Shown here: one piece after another, positions 43,033-43,137 of the stretch
How the letters are laid out: each line of letters starts with the position of its first letter
Numbering within the stretch: the stretch's first letter is position 1
Source: Phycisphaeraceae bacterium
GTDB lineage: Bacteria > Planctomycetota > Phycisphaerae > Phycisphaerales > Phycisphaeraceae
Assembly (NCBI GenBank): GCA_020851735.1
Contig: JADZCD010000021.1
Location: forward strand, 1-43,137
DNA length: 43,137 nucleotides
Direction of reading: 5' to 3'
Translations under genes and position numbers: made by a program
The notes under the pieces: model-generated
Told to the model about the DNA's origin: nothing
The model's input: the letters and a program-made list of their open reading frames with translations, nothing else
Databases searched by the model: none

Positions 43033-43137
<105 letters not shown>

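Overview
The window looks like chromosomal DNA from a planctomycete, most likely a member of the Phycisphaerae. Evidence: a secreted protein at 11135-12904 with the planctomycetal N-terminal LEPR motif and two dockerin-type calcium repeats; a PEP-CTERM protein (29461-30141); a type II secretion-like pseudopilin; several glycan-active enzymes (GH127, GH172, GH38, tandem Gfo/Idh/MocA oxidoreductases); mostly single-gene units; and ribosomal and translation genes in partly broken-up versions of classical operons. No database search was possible, so the taxonomy is inference.

Layout. 1-1600: repeat-rich edge, trmD and rpsP (minus strand), with a repeat-derived insertion inside trmD. 1668-5631: an orphan OppF-type ATPase, a candidate small RNA or attenuated leader, a Nudix hydrolase and a GH127 glycosidase. 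5783-7660: an accessory-like stretch with a small HExxE protein (possible frameshift), strongly self-complementary DNA that may encode a structured RNA, a ribbon-helix-helix-like protein, and a divergent promoter with a small ORF. 7764-11096: dnaN, rpmI, rplT and a LOG-family gene. 11135-12904: the LEPR lipase-like dockerin protein. 13252-15494: two tandem paralogous oxidoreductases. 15758-18544: a giant exported ankyrin protein. 18880-25322: AraC regulator, EamA-like transporter, nitrilase-family amidase, GH172, a membrane glycosyltransferase and a small membrane protein. 25378-29370: SpoIID/LytB lipoprotein, pseudopilin, recJ. 29461-35498: PEP-CTERM protein, ilvB with an upstream valine-rich leader peptide, GH38 mannosidase. 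35668-37314: MTA phosphorylase, csrA, a NifU-like scaffold. 37633-42921: tRNA-Thr, tuf, rpmG, tRNA-Trp, secE, nusG (the conserved translation/secretion cluster), a hypothetical gene and rmuC. The window ends in a 7-bp tandem array.

The most interesting signals are non-coding. (i) A 28-codon leader ORF upstream of ilvB ends in six consecutive valine codons, has its own sigma70-like promoter and is followed by a possible weak terminator; it looks like valine-sensing attenuation. (ii) A dispersed family of short G-rich units (core CTTCCGGGGG, or CCCCCGGAAG on the other strand) occurs at eight loci. It abuts the stop codons of dnaN and ilvB, lies between rpmI and rplT, and has entered the reading frames of trmD and recJ. 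(iii) Several intergenic regions are highly structured (2902-2986, 6154-6640, 20066-20206, 37951-38050). (iv) EF-Tu has an altered switch I sequence. Pairings were found by eye; no folding, homology or expression tool was run.
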